Program-made: the position numbers and the translations under genes | Shown here: one piece after another, positions 63,501 through 64,000 of the stretch | Numbering within the stretch: position 1 is the first letter of the stretch | Layout: the number at the start of each line of letters is the position of its first letter | The notes under the pieces: generated by a model | What the model was told of the DNA's origin: nothing | The model's database searches: none | The model's input: the letters and a program-made list of their open reading frames with translations, nothing else | Assembly (NCBI GenBank): GCA_905116865.2 | Contig: CAJHNH020008566.1 | Span: 222,501 to 286,500, forward strand | DNA length: 64,000 nt | DNA from: Candidula unifasciata | Lineage: Eukaryota; Mollusca; Gastropoda; Stylommatophora; Geomitridae | Reading direction: 5' to 3'

Positions 63501-64000
63501 CTTGGTATCCACAAGAGAAGGAAATGGGTTTTAGATGTCTATATATTATTATTTTGAATGATTTACTAGACAGGGCAGTTGACCCAATTCGTCGAACTTG
63601 GTACAGAATTATTATTATTTAATGAGCCAAATGCTATTCTATCTTAACAGTTTAATTAAACATGTAAGAGCAGACACACTTGGAATTACAAAAACTGATG
63701 CAGATTAAGACCATATAATTAATTTATTAACCTAGCAATCATTTTGATTTATACTATTTTTAGTCAATAGTGATGGTAAGGTGGTAATGAGATGCTTCAG
63801 CTAACTGAGCACCTAAGATTAGAATAAAGTGATAATGGTGGTGTTTAGTTACAGAAATACAAGATACGTAACTTTTGTTGTTTTAGAAAAGTGGAGCTTC
63901 TGAGAGTCCTCGTGTTGAGTCCCTTCTTAGCTGTTCCCACTTTTCCGCCCAGTTCTCCTGGTCCTTCCACCTGGTTCCCTGGTTCCCACCTGTTTCCCAG
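12302..64000 (+). CDS. SPEF2: SPEF2 (sperm flagellar protein 2 / KPL2), 5' part of gene, 15 exons resolved
   Basis: Exons at 12302-12359, 20712-20814, 22703-22955, 31330-31547, 37461-37622, 40015-40213, 43155-43238, 45910-46014, 49307-49494, 53092-53254, 53773-53889, 57801-57903, 59717-59805, 61061-61172 and 63084-63208 join in one frame of 693 codons. All introns start GT and end AG. The product follows vertebrate SPEF2 in order: an N-terminal calponin-homology (CH_2-type) domain (residues about 1-110), a long charged coiled-coil region (about 140-460), a further globular segment, and the adenylate-kinase-like domain opening with a P-loop GKAFSGKS at residues 569-576. In other animals SPEF2 belongs to the central-pair apparatus (C1b projection) of motile cilia and sperm tails, and is about 1,800 residues long, so roughly the last 60% lies to the right. 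The introns hold nearly all the repeats and transposons listed here. Confidence 0.95.
12622..12930 (+). pseudogene. Merlin/ISXO2-like (DDE, IS1595-type) transposase, C-terminal fragment
   Basis: A 102-codon frame with [14 protein letters not shown] (second catalytic Asp region), then [20 protein letters not shown] and [13 protein letters not shown]. This is the order found in Merlin and bacterial ISXO2-like transposases, where the third acidic residue is the E of TIEGLW. The N-terminal half with the first Asp is missing, so it cannot be active. The stop lies at the start of the telomere-like tract. Confidence 0.8.
12927..13018. repeat. Interstitial telomere-like repeats (CCCTAA/CCCCTA)n
   Basis: About 15 units mixing CCCTAA and CCCCTA, directly abutting the transposase stop codon and lying inside the inverted-repeat element. 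TTAGGG is the usual telomere repeat of molluscs and vertebrates; the variant mixture suggests a transposon-borne or repaired tract rather than a terminal telomere. Confidence 0.9.
13255..15423 (+). mobile_element. Non-autonomous Helitron-like element
   Basis: The 5' end is A|TCTATATATATAAAAATCAA followed by GTTTGT repeats and GACTCGGAAACTACTGAACC, a widely shared Helitron 5' signature. The 3' end carries the hairpin GCCAC-AGCAACGC-GTGGC, then CGGGTACAG and CTAG followed by T, fitting the Helitron rule (TC...CTRR inserted between A and T). The 2.17-kb body has no RepHel coding and contains a SINE, G runs and diverged internal duplications of GACTATCTCTATAT blocks. Confidence 0.75.
13885..14055 (+). 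mobile_element. tRNA-derived SINE nested in the Helitron-like element
   Basis: GGCTGCTTGGTCGAATGGTT is an A-box-like block and CAGGGTTCGAATCCACAG contains a perfect B box (GGTTCGAATCC). The tRNA-like head is followed by an unrelated body and ends in an A-rich tail near 14,036-14,052. A body fragment (GCGACAGCACTAGCCATG) recurs near 14,540, suggesting a second partial copy. Confidence 0.7.
15424..16155. other. Intronic repeat-derived sequence
   Basis: Includes a relative of the 7.44-kb interspersed repeat (about 15,585-15,850: AAACTCCAGTAGAAGG, GTTGTTCATCCACTTCTG, GCAGACTATAGGTTCCTC) and several G-rich runs at about 15,886-15,960. No gene was seen. Confidence 0.5.
16160..18257. repeat. 38-bp minisatellite array, about 55 copies
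   Basis: The unit contains ACCATTGTGCTACTTCA, then A/GNCCTCTCTR, then AGCTTTAACTG. Variants (GACC/GGCC, AACC/GCCC/GTCA) are scattered, so homogenisation is incomplete. The first units (16,160-16,230) carry the GTCATCTCTGAGCTTTTACTG form, and a similar unit recurs near 17,790. Confidence 0.97.
18258..19370. other. Intronic sequence with a 67-bp tandem duplication
   Basis: Mostly unique AT-rich DNA. About 18,838-18,970 is a duplicated block containing GCTGTTAGATTACAGCAATT and GAGACAGTCGTGTTGTGATG. Nothing else was recognised. Confidence 0.6.
19374..19650. repeat. ~115-bp tandem repeat, nearly 3 copies
   Basis: Units begin CGAACACTGGCTGTAAACTC near 19,376 and 19,490, with a diverged third near 19,607. 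The internal block GTAGTTCATCCACTTCTTTT links it to the interspersed repeats at 7.4 and 15.6 kb. A flanking sequence (AACAGTATAATTATATGTTG) occurs both at about 19,308 and 19,861, so a wider duplication is likely. Confidence 0.75.
19985..20021. repeat. 37-base homopolymeric C tract
   Basis: Uninterrupted run of C, the longest of several G/C homopolymers in the window. Its length may be an assembly estimate. Confidence 0.9.
20433..20520 (-). mobile_element. tRNA-like SINE head, minus strand
   Basis: The minus strand reads GTAGTGGTGGCTTATAGG, then about 35 bases later TAGGACTGAATCCCTCAGCC, spaced like the A and B boxes of a tRNA. Both boxes deviate from consensus. It is a probable SINE remnant in intron 1. 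Confidence 0.45.
20712..20814 (+). CDS. SPEF2: SPEF2 exon 2
   Basis: Completes a split Thr codon, then encodes [20 protein letters not shown] and [13 protein letters not shown]: the helix-rich CH-domain core, closely matching vertebrate SPEF2 (FAKAFSSGYLIGEVLH). Acceptor TTTGCAG; ends phase 2 before GTAAGA. Confidence 0.95.
20815..21575. other. SPEF2: SPEF2 intron 2, left part
   Basis: Unique sequence plus three ~46-bp tandem copies of a block containing CTGGCTTTATTGAGAGATGA at about 21,310-21,450. Confidence 0.6.
21579..22247. repeat. 26-bp minisatellite array, about 25 copies
   Basis: Units of TCCTACAGTGAGGTACTGAC plus ATGCCC, very homogeneous; a CTTATAGTG variant marks some units. Confidence 0.97.
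22371..22430. repeat. Long poly-G tract
   Basis: A 26-base G run (about 22,375-22,400) followed by a second G-rich run at about 22,415-22,425, a strong potential G-quadruplex-forming segment about 270 bp before SPEF2 exon 3. Confidence 0.9.
22703..22955 (+). CDS. SPEF2: SPEF2 exon 3
   Basis: Encodes [20 protein letters not shown], then [20 protein letters not shown] and [10 protein letters not shown], the end of the CH domain and its conserved follow-on (vertebrate AKLNNFSRLEP ... LLYQLYIAL). Acceptor TTTTTACAG, donor GTTTGT; phases 2 and 0. The open frame continues into the intron; the homology ends at TDIFKE. Confidence 0.96.
23281..23570 (+). mobile_element. SINE-like element of a mollusc type
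   Basis: Starts GGCAGCGTCCGTGGCTTAGA and contains GTCACAGTTCGACCCAGCC, then GGGGAGGTAAAGACGGTCGG with CGTAATGCTGACCC, ending near CTTTACATTTACT. The GTAAAGRCGGT...TGCTGRCC core and TTTACTTT-like end resemble SINEs I associate with gastropod genomes. This rests on memory of the pattern and was not searched. Confidence 0.5.
23571..24005. other. Unassigned intronic sequence (SPEF2 intron 3)
   Basis: No gene, RNA or clear transposon was recognised. Confidence 0.5.
24006..24250. repeat. 42-bp minisatellite, about 5 copies with an inserted CCAGCTACAGG block
   Basis: Units contain AGACCAGAGCTGTGTCTGTC and CACCTTTGGGAGCTTTCC. A short extra block (CAGCTACAGGAGACC) interrupts between units three and four. 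Confidence 0.9.
24251..24845. other. Unassigned intronic sequence
   Basis: AT-rich, no recognised feature. Confidence 0.5.
24847..25453. mobile_element. Non-autonomous TIR transposon (MITE-like), ~605 bp
   Basis: Left end AACCCTACCAGACCTCTGGC (24,849) is matched in inverted orientation by GCCAGCGGTCTGGTAGAGTT (ending 25,450), 20 of 22 positions when extended. Flanks read TTAA on the left and TTGA on the right, so a decayed TTAA target duplication (piggyBac-like) is possible. No transposase inside. Confidence 0.65.
25454..25975. other. Unassigned intronic sequence
   Basis: AT-rich; nothing recognised. Confidence 0.5.
26425..26605. repeat. 28-bp minisatellite, 6 copies, inside the reverse transcriptase remnant
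   Basis: Units of GGGGAGTAGACAGTGTCAAT plus ATACGTCA. The single-copy equivalent reads AGGVDSVNI in the retrotransposon frame, so the array arose by duplication of those codons. Confidence 0.92.
27590..28095. repeat. 45-bp minisatellite, 11 copies, inside the reverse transcriptase remnant
   Basis: Units contain CCTGAGCTAAACATCAAGGA and GAACTGGCTCATAAACAGCA. In the element's frame this is the [14 protein letters not shown] segment that normally follows RIPWT once. The minus-strand 181-codon frame across it is an artefact of the period. Confidence 0.95.
28105..28282. repeat. 16-bp minisatellite, about 11 copies
   Basis: Units of GAGATGTCAAGTTTTG or GACATGTCAAGTTTTG. It directly follows the 45-bp array and appears to derive from the next retrotransposon codons ([10 protein letters not shown] in one frame, YFGDVK in another). 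Confidence 0.92.
28461..28790. other. Unassigned intronic sequence
   Basis: Includes a two-copy imperfect duplication around AATAGGTCATCACTTGCGTC (about 28,585 and 28,640). Nothing else was seen. Confidence 0.5.
28790..29018. repeat. ~60-bp degenerate tandem repeat, about 4 copies
   Basis: Repeated blocks of GATAACACAACTAGCAGATT with ATTTGACAGTGTCAC and CCTGTCCATGG or CCTCTCAATGG. Confidence 0.85.
29019..29195 (-). mobile_element. Retroelement 3' end, copy 1 (minus strand)
   Basis: Starts (GAAC)n then TTTATTTTCAAAGGGTCACA and AATTGGGCACGCAGGCCCGT. The same sequence occurs at 31,949-32,130. Read on the minus strand it ends AAAATAAAGTTCG with a GTTC microsatellite tail, as at the 3' ends of some non-LTR elements. 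Confidence 0.55.
29200..30115. repeat. CA-rich cryptically simple sequence (CATACA / CACAGACA)
   Basis: About 900 bp of purine-poor, C+A-dominated quasi-repeats, first CATACATA-like, later CACACAGACA-like. It yields many spurious His/Thr-rich and Cys/Val-rich frames on both strands. Confidence 0.93.
30315..30672. repeat. 51-bp minisatellite, 7 copies
   Basis: Units contain GATGTTGGAAAGAACTGTTG and ATGACACTTAAATGATTCAG, then TCAGGAGATCA. Confidence 0.95.
30673..31329. other. Unassigned intronic sequence before SPEF2 exon 4
   Basis: A short ATGATGATG run occurs near 31,210. No other feature was recognised. Confidence 0.5.
31330..31547 (+). CDS. SPEF2: SPEF2 exon 4
   Basis: Encodes [20 protein letters not shown], then [20 protein letters not shown] and [13 protein letters not shown]: the start of the charged coiled-coil region, aligning with vertebrate ERLRHMIPRQTDFNL ... 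MAKIQ. Acceptor TAACACTAG; the donor taken is AA|GTTAGT (phase 2) because it gives [13 protein letters not shown] with exon 5, co-linear with vertebrate AKIQAAIIQIPKP. An alternative GTGAAG donor 4 bases on would break the frame. Confidence 0.93.
31949..32130 (-). mobile_element. Retroelement 3' end, copy 2 (minus strand)
   Basis: Near-identical to 29,019-29,195: (GAAC)n, TTTATTTTCAAAGGGTCACA, and both continue to GCATATTATGAATAT before a CA-rich stretch. Confidence 0.55.
32165..32305. repeat. (CA)n-rich microsatellite
   Basis: CACACA tracts interrupted by CATACA and CAGACA. Confidence 0.93.
32308..32425 (+). mobile_element. C-terminal end of a non-LTR retrotransposon ORF
   Basis: The + frame gives [20 protein letters not shown], then a stop. 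A diverged copy ([18 protein letters not shown]) lies at about 60,388-60,450. The DR.W..L pattern is typical of the extreme C terminus of RTE/L1-like ORF2 proteins. Confidence 0.5.
32640..32815. repeat. 34-bp minisatellite, 5 copies
   Basis: Units of CTATTTCTACAAGAATATAC and CAGTTTGTTTAAGG. Confidence 0.96.
33289..33780 (-). CDS. Penelope-like GIY-YIG endonuclease domain, inverted copy
   Basis: A minus-strand frame with two Cys pairs ([11 protein letters not shown]), the GIY-YIG core [19 protein letters not shown], then the Arg/His helix [14 protein letters not shown] and a Glu-containing [12 protein letters not shown]. This is the order of the C-terminal endonuclease of Penelope retroelements. 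The stop follows INIQHTFI. The upstream end runs into the inversion junction near 33,780, so there is no reverse transcriptase. Confidence 0.8.
   Translation of the reverse strand, partial: VGRDRNLKDILVRSRLPPIQTALPLGTTQCSRSTCKTCPFVVQTSSVSFPNGSFQIREPFTCESRNVIYAIICKRCSMAYIGETDRKLADRFREHLSDIDKKTLKPIPLHFNSPDHSGKDDISVTALKSCSGDHTTRLALENRLIHSLGVLSPRGINIQHTFI
34062..34091 (+). ncRNA. Hammerhead-ribozyme-like motif in the PLE repeat (copy 1)
   Basis: TTGAAAAAGGCTGCCTGGCC, then GAAACGTTACG, can be laid out as a degenerate CUGANGA core, a GGC/GCC stem II and the invariant GAAAC. Penelope elements are known to carry hammerhead motifs in their PLTRs. The first core block is degenerate here (TTGAAAA), so activity is doubtful. 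Equivalent copies lie at about 34,881-34,910 (+), 35,696-35,725 (+) and 32,999-33,031 (-). Confidence 0.45.
34130..34617 (+). CDS. Penelope-like GIY-YIG endonuclease domain, tandem copy 1
   Basis: Same domain as the inverted copy, open from the PLTR-like leader (the frame is open from 34,093) to the stop at 34,617. Motifs are [26 protein letters not shown] and [10 protein letters not shown] 3'-splice-like TTTTTCCCAACAG lies immediately before the homologous part (about 34,130). Sequence variants (GETFRKL) distinguish it from the other copies. Confidence 0.8.
34949..35436 (+). CDS. Penelope-like GIY-YIG endonuclease domain, tandem copy 2
   Basis: Nearly identical to copy 1, offset by 819 bp, with [14 protein letters not shown]. 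All three copies retain uninterrupted frames through the nuclease motifs, which suggests a recent insertion. Confidence 0.8.
35836..36060. repeat. ~37-bp minisatellite flanking the PLE insertion
   Basis: Units of GTCTGTATTGTTGTGTATGC and CAACAGGGTTGTTGTTG, about six, diverging to the right. A unit fragment (GTATGCCAGCATGGTTGTTG) also lies on the other side of the PLE at about 32,895-32,922. Confidence 0.88.
36061..36700. other. Intronic sequence
   Basis: Contains a two-copy ~40-bp duplication around TGCCTTGTGACTTCAGGGTA (36,360-36,435); nothing else was recognised. Confidence 0.5.
36702..37470 (+). repeat. 48-bp minisatellite, 16 copies, duplicating the SPEF2 exon 5 splice acceptor
   Basis: Units contain GTTTGTACCCTACCTGAATT, then GTTGCATCTATCTGTAG and TGCCACAACAT. 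The last unit supplies the AG of SPEF2 intron 4 and the first ten bases of exon 5 (TGCCACAACA, 37,461-37,470), so every upstream unit carries a copy of the same acceptor. Long open frames on both strands (261 and 310 codons) result from the period being 16 codons. Confidence 0.95.
37461..37622 (+). CDS. SPEF2: SPEF2 exon 5
   Basis: Encodes (N)[20 protein letters not shown], then [20 protein letters not shown] and AVLPPGED. It aligns with vertebrate IIQIPKPASNRTLKALEAQ without a gap across the exon 4-5 join. The acceptor is the CTGTAG of the final array unit; donor AG|GTAAAG, phase 2. A CATCAG 34 bases further in could serve as an alternative acceptor but would remove the conserved IPKP. Confidence 0.92.
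37690..37990. repeat. 49-bp minisatellite, 6 copies
   Basis: Units contain AGAGGTCACCACCAGAAGAT and AATGGGAGGGATGTGAAACT, starting about 70 bp after the exon 5 donor; no overlap with the exon. Confidence 0.95.
38296..39672. repeat. 18-bp minisatellite array, about 76 copies
   Basis: Units of ATGGCCACATTCTTGTTT with TTCATGG, TACATGG and TTTATGG variants. The 18-bp period keeps at least four of the six frames open for 189-474 codons; none is a gene. Confidence 0.98.
40015..40213 (+). CDS. SPEF2: SPEF2 exon 6
   Basis: Encodes an acidic start ([17 protein letters not shown]), then [20 protein letters not shown] and [20 protein letters not shown], matching vertebrate SDDEYIKKIQKRLEEDAFAREQREKRRRR in order. 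Acceptor TCCCAACAG, donor GTAGGT, phases 2 and 0. Confidence 0.96.
40556..41540. repeat. 23-bp minisatellite array, about 43 copies
   Basis: Units of ACAGGTGTTACCCATCATGG plus CAC. Because 23 is not a multiple of three, all forward frames read the same repeat in turn. Confidence 0.98.
41541..42424. other. Intronic sequence with ~75-bp degenerate triplication
   Basis: Around 41,755-41,995 a block containing TTGGTCAGTTATGGCTTCCC and TTATAAGTTAACTG occurs three times with divergence. The remainder is unassigned. Confidence 0.6.
42428..43125. repeat. 33-bp minisatellite array, 21 copies
   Basis: Units of GATGGTCAAACAGATGTTTT and TGTATTACTCAAA. Left-hand units carry GATTGTCGAAC or GATTGTCAAAC; right-hand units are uniformly GATGGTCAAAC. 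It ends 30 bp before the exon 7 acceptor. Confidence 0.97.
43155..43238 (+). CDS. SPEF2: SPEF2 exon 7
   Basis: 28 codons: [20 protein letters not shown] then RIVVQLLQ, matching vertebrate [27 protein letters not shown]. Acceptor TATCGCTAG, donor GTACCT, phase 0 at both ends. Confidence 0.96.
43545..45072. repeat. 52-bp minisatellite array, about 29 copies
   Basis: Units contain TTGATACTTGACAGCATTGA, then ATCATACCCTGGGCATGTCT and ACATTTGTGTAC. Four marker variants (GACAGCATT, GACAGCACT, GCCAGCATT; TTGAT/TTAAT) recur in blocks, indicating multi-unit duplications. Confidence 0.97.
45073..45354. other. Unassigned intronic sequence with an open frame
   Basis: A frame from the array continues as [20 protein letters not shown], then [18 protein letters not shown] to a stop at 45,220. 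It has no counterpart in SPEF2 and no homology I recognise; it could be a transposon scrap. Confidence 0.4.
45355..45720. repeat. Alternating ~77-bp repeat (two half-units), partly scrambled
   Basis: GCAGGATTGGCTTAACTACT is followed alternately by GCCAGGTGAGCATGTGCT and GTCAGCTGATCATTTGGT. To the right the halves are truncated and shuffled. Confidence 0.85.
45910..46014 (+). CDS. SPEF2: SPEF2 exon 8
   Basis: 35 codons: [20 protein letters not shown], then [15 protein letters not shown], matching vertebrate RHEKEVLWQNRIFREKQHEERRLKDFQDALDREA. Acceptor CTTTTACAG, donor GTAAGT, phase 0. The last 27 coding bases plus the donor are the founding copy of the downstream 50-bp array. Confidence 0.96.
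45991..46390 (+). repeat. 50-bp minisatellite, 8 copies, duplicating the SPEF2 exon 8 donor
   Basis: Each unit contains CAGGCAGCACTGGCTAGAGA, then AGCTGTAAGTTGACCC and TTTGTGG, i.e. the exon 8 3' end plus its GTAAGT donor. Unit starts are 45,991, 46,041, 46,091 and so on to 46,341. The first unit's left half is true exon; the other seven lie in intron 8. Confidence 0.96.
46400..46690. repeat. ~20-bp degenerate repeat
   Basis: Variants of GAGAGCAATGGTGAAATATG with changing spacing, more diverged than neighbouring arrays. Confidence 0.8.
46691..47965. other. Unassigned intronic sequence (SPEF2 intron 8)
   Basis: About 1.3 kb of apparently unique DNA; no transposon, RNA or coding motif was recognised. 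Confidence 0.5.
47968..48930. repeat. 18-bp minisatellite array, about 53 copies
   Basis: Units of CATGCCAGGAGTCAACTA with CAGTGA and CAGCTA variants. The left half is mostly CAACTA, the right half mostly CAGTGA. Open frames over it reflect the 18-bp period. Confidence 0.98.
48931..49306. other. Unassigned intronic sequence before exon 9
   Basis: No feature recognised. Confidence 0.5.
49307..49494 (+). CDS. SPEF2: SPEF2 exon 9
   Basis: Encodes [20 protein letters not shown], then [20 protein letters not shown] and [14 protein letters not shown], matching vertebrate ALAKQAKIDFEEQF ... FHDQIAVERAQARYEKHYSVC. Acceptor AAATACAG, donor AA|GTGAGT, phases 0 and 2. Confidence 0.96.
49560..50395 (-). 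mobile_element. RTE-like retrotransposon 3' fragment (antisense in SPEF2 intron 9)
   Basis: On the minus strand, broken blocks near 50,330-50,180 ([26 protein letters not shown]) and near 49,900-49,820 ([18 protein letters not shown]) follow the C-terminal half of an RTE-type reverse transcriptase. It shares nucleotide similarity with 58,385-59,055 (e.g. CAATCCATTGCTTGAT-like, GATGGCCTCTTG-like). A 34-bp array sits at its 3' end. Confidence 0.75.
49598..49812. repeat. 34-bp minisatellite, 6 copies, at the 3' end of the RTE-like fragment
   Basis: Units of TTTTGTGATCCATTGCTTGA plus CGGGTGGCAATGCC. The homologous single-copy segment exists in the related element at about 58,430-58,470 (AATCCATTGCTTGATTGGCA), so the array arose within this copy. 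Confidence 0.95.
50413..51657. repeat. ~45-bp minisatellite array, about 27 copies, with 280-bp higher-order repeat
   Basis: Units contain TTTCCTTGACAAGTATCATT and GAGACAGAGCAGGGATCACA, joined by GATGTG, TATGTGTG or TGTGTG linkers. Identical runs of linkers recur 280 bp apart (for example from 50,529 and 50,809), showing multi-unit duplication. Confidence 0.97.
51658..52165. other. Unassigned intronic sequence
   Basis: Includes a GAATGAAT-rich patch (51,775-51,815); no other feature. Confidence 0.5.
52168..52675. repeat. ~57-bp minisatellite, 9 copies (some 51 bp)
   Basis: Units contain GGCAGCAGCTAATCTATCAG and CCTGCTCGTTACCTCACACA, then CCTGATTGTCCTGGACA. Two early units lack the CTCACA hexamer (6-bp shorter). 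Confidence 0.95.
52730..53075. repeat. 19-bp minisatellite (11 copies) and diverged derivatives up to exon 10
   Basis: Units of CTTAGCCTAACTTTAGCAT at 52,735-52,935, then longer related units with GACTCATTGTTCTCTGCC. A relative (GCAGTCTAACCTTATCATC) forms the polypyrimidine region of the exon 10 acceptor. Confidence 0.9.
53092..53254 (+). CDS. SPEF2: SPEF2 exon 10
   Basis: Encodes (N)[20 protein letters not shown], then [17 protein letters not shown], matching vertebrate LTNNLIPYKMMHDWKELFFNAKPIYE and KRDLLDTNDYEEY. Acceptor ATTCTCAG, donor GTATGT; phases 2 and 0. Confidence 0.96.
53255..53772. other. SPEF2: SPEF2 intron 10
   Basis: A 518-bp intron with scattered, diverged copies of the TGACTCATT/CTCTGCCTAA repeat seen before exon 10 (about 53,525-53,660). 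Confidence 0.7.
53773..53889 (+). CDS. SPEF2: SPEF2 exon 11
   Basis: 39 codons: [20 protein letters not shown], then [19 protein letters not shown], matching vertebrate NMVGEWALPEE ... GHILHRLAEKSLPPR. Acceptor CTTTCATAG, donor GTATGT, phase 0 both ends. Confidence 0.95.
54049..54194. mobile_element. 146-bp MITE with 18-bp perfect terminal inverted repeats and TTAA ends
   Basis: TTAACTCTTTGAGTCCCA at 54,049 is exactly mirrored by TGGGACTCAAAGAGTTAA ending at 54,194. TTAA at both outer ends fits a piggyBac-type target duplication. A second inner inverted pair (AACGCATCATACGTTCAT and ATGAACGCATTATGCG) is present. It lies in SPEF2 intron 11. Confidence 0.8.
54608..55006 (-). pseudogene. piggyBac transposase, C-terminal fragment
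   Basis: A 132-codon minus-strand frame: [20 protein letters not shown] and [13 protein letters not shown] resemble the end of the piggyBac DDE domain. It is followed by the C-terminal Cys-rich finger ([19 protein letters not shown], then [18 protein letters not shown]). The three catalytic Asp residues lie upstream in intact piggyBac transposases and are absent here. The frame reaches its stop normally. Confidence 0.85.
55131..55198 (-). pseudogene. tRNA-Val(UAC)-like sequence inside the piggyBac element
   Basis: The minus strand reads AGTGTAGTTGGTATCATGTC, then TGCTTTACAATCGAAAGGTC and CAGCGTTCAACCCC. This keeps the order and spacing of a tRNA-Val with anticodon TAC: D-arm, TCTGC-TTTACA anticodon arm, AGGTC variable loop and T-loop GTTCAAC. 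The 3' half of the anticodon stem and the acceptor stem do not pair well, so it is a decayed tRNA or SINE head rather than an active gene. Confidence 0.6.
55878..56145. repeat. ~27-bp minisatellite abutting the piggyBac insertion
   Basis: About nine units of AGCCAGATTGACTGAGCATT plus a T run of variable length, then TTAA or TATATCC. The piggyBac TTAA target is the TTAA found at the same place in many units. Confidence 0.9.
56170..57250 (-). mobile_element. Decayed RTE-like reverse transcriptase (antisense in SPEF2 intron 11)
   Basis: Minus-strand blocks in order from the right: [10 protein letters not shown] near 57,010-56,980, [17 protein letters not shown] near 56,920-56,870, QGFHRGSL (cf. 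KGVRQGC) near 56,840, [15 protein letters not shown] (YADD degraded to YAYE) near 56,720-56,670 and [17 protein letters not shown] near 56,520-56,460. Multiple stops; no endonuclease domain seen. Confidence 0.8.
57251..57800. other. Unassigned intronic sequence before exon 12
   Basis: No recognised feature. Confidence 0.5.
57801..57903 (+). CDS. SPEF2: SPEF2 exon 12 (P-loop of the adenylate-kinase-like domain)
   Basis: Encodes [20 protein letters not shown], then [22 protein letters not shown] is a Walker A motif (GxxxxGKS), in the place of vertebrate GKTLSGKT, opening the nucleoside-monophosphate-kinase-like fold. Acceptor CGCCACTAG; ends G|GTATGT, phase 1. Its last 12 bases and donor are repeated downstream. 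Confidence 0.95.
57892..58290 (+). repeat. ~36-bp minisatellite, about 10 copies, duplicating the SPEF2 exon 12 donor
   Basis: Units contain GATTGGCTGAGGGTATGTCT and TGTAGTGGTTGATTTT. The first unit is the real exon 12 end (CGATTGGCTGAG|G) plus donor GTATGT. Right-hand units shorten to a form with TTCTTGTGTCAGTTGGC, and two carry AAAGTATGTC instead of GAGGGTATGTC. Confidence 0.94.
58385..59055 (-). mobile_element. RTE-like retrotransposon 3' fragment (antisense in SPEF2 intron 12)
   Basis: Minus-strand blocks [18 protein letters not shown] (about 59,005-58,950), LEDGGIG, then [16 protein letters not shown] (about 58,790-58,745) and [19 protein letters not shown] (about 58,540-58,485) are the C-terminal half of an RTE-type reverse transcriptase. 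It belongs to the same family as 49,560-50,395 but lacks the internal array. Frameshifts present. Confidence 0.82.
59054..59280 (+). mobile_element. Possible mariner-type transposon end
   Basis: TACGAGGGAAAGTCTAGAGG resembles mariner terminal repeats. About 160 bp on, [19 protein letters not shown] (59,220-59,276) recalls the N-terminal helix-turn-helix start of mariner-like transposases. No further transposase follows. Weak call. Confidence 0.35.
59717..59805 (+). CDS. SPEF2: SPEF2 exon 13
   Basis: Encodes (E)[19 protein letters not shown], then [10 protein letters not shown], matching vertebrate IQILSIDTLVQEAIQAFHDNEK, the strand after the P-loop and following helix. Acceptor CTCCATCAG, donor GTACTG, phases 1 and 0. 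The frame remains open 115 codons into the downstream array (to 60,150), which is intron. Confidence 0.94.
59806..60150 (+). repeat. 12-bp minisatellite (TTTACTGTCATG) starting at the exon 13 donor
   Basis: About 28 units of TTTACTGTCATG, TTTGCTGTCATG and a shortened TTGTCATG. The donor itself, GTACTGTCATG, is the first, diverged unit, so the array abuts exon 13 directly. Compound runs repeat at larger scale (59,820-59,940 versus 59,990-60,120). Confidence 0.95.
60151..61060. other. SPEF2 intron 13 remainder, with retroelement end and (GA)n
   Basis: Contains [18 protein letters not shown], a non-LTR ORF2 C-terminal scrap (about 60,388-60,450, +), followed by a (GA)n tract at about 60,463-60,524. 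The rest is unassigned. Confidence 0.6.
61061..61172 (+). CDS. SPEF2: SPEF2 exon 14
   Basis: Encodes [20 protein letters not shown], then [17 protein letters not shown]: a low-complexity acidic insert within the kinase-like region, a part that is poorly conserved also in vertebrates. Acceptor CATTGAAAAG after a T-rich tract; ends G|GTTAGT, phase 1. The exon is supported mainly by phase and context. Confidence 0.8.
61430..62940. repeat. 37-bp minisatellite array, about 41 copies, with higher-order blocks
   Basis: Units contain ACAGATTGCACAAGAGATAA and TGGAAGCAAGAAATCAA. Variant strings recur in blocks: the CAGACTGCACAAGAGATAG string at 61,799 and 62,279 (480 bp apart) and the ATTGCATAAAAG unit at about 62,237 and 62,602, showing multi-unit duplications. 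Confidence 0.97.
63084..63208 (+). CDS. SPEF2: SPEF2 exon 15
   Basis: Encodes (D)[19 protein letters not shown], then [20 protein letters not shown] and a final Q: more of the low-complexity linker. Acceptor TTGACCAG, donor GTACTG, phases 1 and 0. The frame is open and continuous with exon 14. Confidence 0.78.
63209..63886. other. SPEF2: SPEF2 intron 15
   Basis: Starts with a short ATCATCATC microsatellite; otherwise unassigned sequence. Confidence 0.5.
63887..64000 (+). CDS. SPEF2: SPEF2 exon 16, tentative, cut by the window edge
   Basis: After a good acceptor (TTTTGTTGTTTTAG) a phase-0 frame runs open to the edge: [16 protein letters not shown] and onward. Low-complexity linker makes homology uninformative, and the right part (CCTGGTTCCCTGGTTCCCA) may already be another tandem repeat, so the exon may end earlier. 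Confidence 0.4.

Overview
This is animal (eukaryotic) genomic DNA: short exons bounded by GT/AG splice sites, very long repeat-filled introns, and fragments of RTE-like and Penelope retrotransposons, Helitron, piggyBac and Merlin DNA transposons, and tRNA-derived SINEs. The RTE-type reverse transcriptase fragments and a SINE core near 23.4 kb suggest a lophotrochozoan, most likely a mollusc (possibly a gastropod). That is an inference; no species-specific marker was read.

Two protein-coding genes are supported. (1) On the + strand from 12,302 to beyond the right edge lies the 5' part of SPEF2 (sperm flagellar protein 2, KPL2), an axonemal central-pair protein. Fifteen coding exons join in one continuous frame of 693 codons with GT/AG borders throughout, and a sixteenth is tentative at the right edge. 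They encode the N-terminal calponin-homology domain, a charged coiled-coil region and the start of the adenylate-kinase-like domain with its P-loop. Two sequences fitting the RFX X-box consensus of ciliary promoters lie 82 and 286 bp upstream of the ATG. (2) On the - strand is an unrecognised gene with a 7-codon first exon (8,249-8,269) spliced to a 547-codon exon (4,964-6,604) carrying a 10-residue acidic repeat. It is head-to-head with SPEF2, about 4 kb apart.

The rest is repeat DNA. About forty minisatellite blocks (periods 12-57 bp) cover roughly a third of the window by my own tally. The most striking pattern is that several arrays grew out of functional sequence. One duplicates the 3' splice site of SPEF2 exon 5 sixteen times, one the 5' splice site of exon 8 eight times, one the 5' splice site of exon 12 about ten times, and one abuts the donor of exon 13. 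Others expanded from reverse-transcriptase codons (26.4, 27.6, 28.1 and 49.6 kb), Merlin transposase codons (10.3 kb) and the coding exon of the minus-strand gene (5.9 kb).

Mobile elements by region: RTE-like reverse transcriptase pieces at 1-560 (-), 25.98-28.46 kb (+), 49.56-50.40 kb (-), 56.17-57.25 kb (-) and 58.39-59.06 kb (-); Merlin-like transposase fragments at 10.2 and 12.4-13.2 kb, the latter inside ~130-bp inverted repeats together with telomere-like repeats; a 2.17-kb Helitron-like element at 13,255-15,423; a composite Penelope-like element at 32,923-35,800 with three GIY-YIG endonuclease copies (one inverted, two in tandem) and hammerhead-like motifs; an internally deleted piggyBac at 54,304-55,873; TTAA-flanked or TIR-bearing MITEs at 24.85-25.45 and 54.05-54.19 kb; and several tRNA-derived SINEs.
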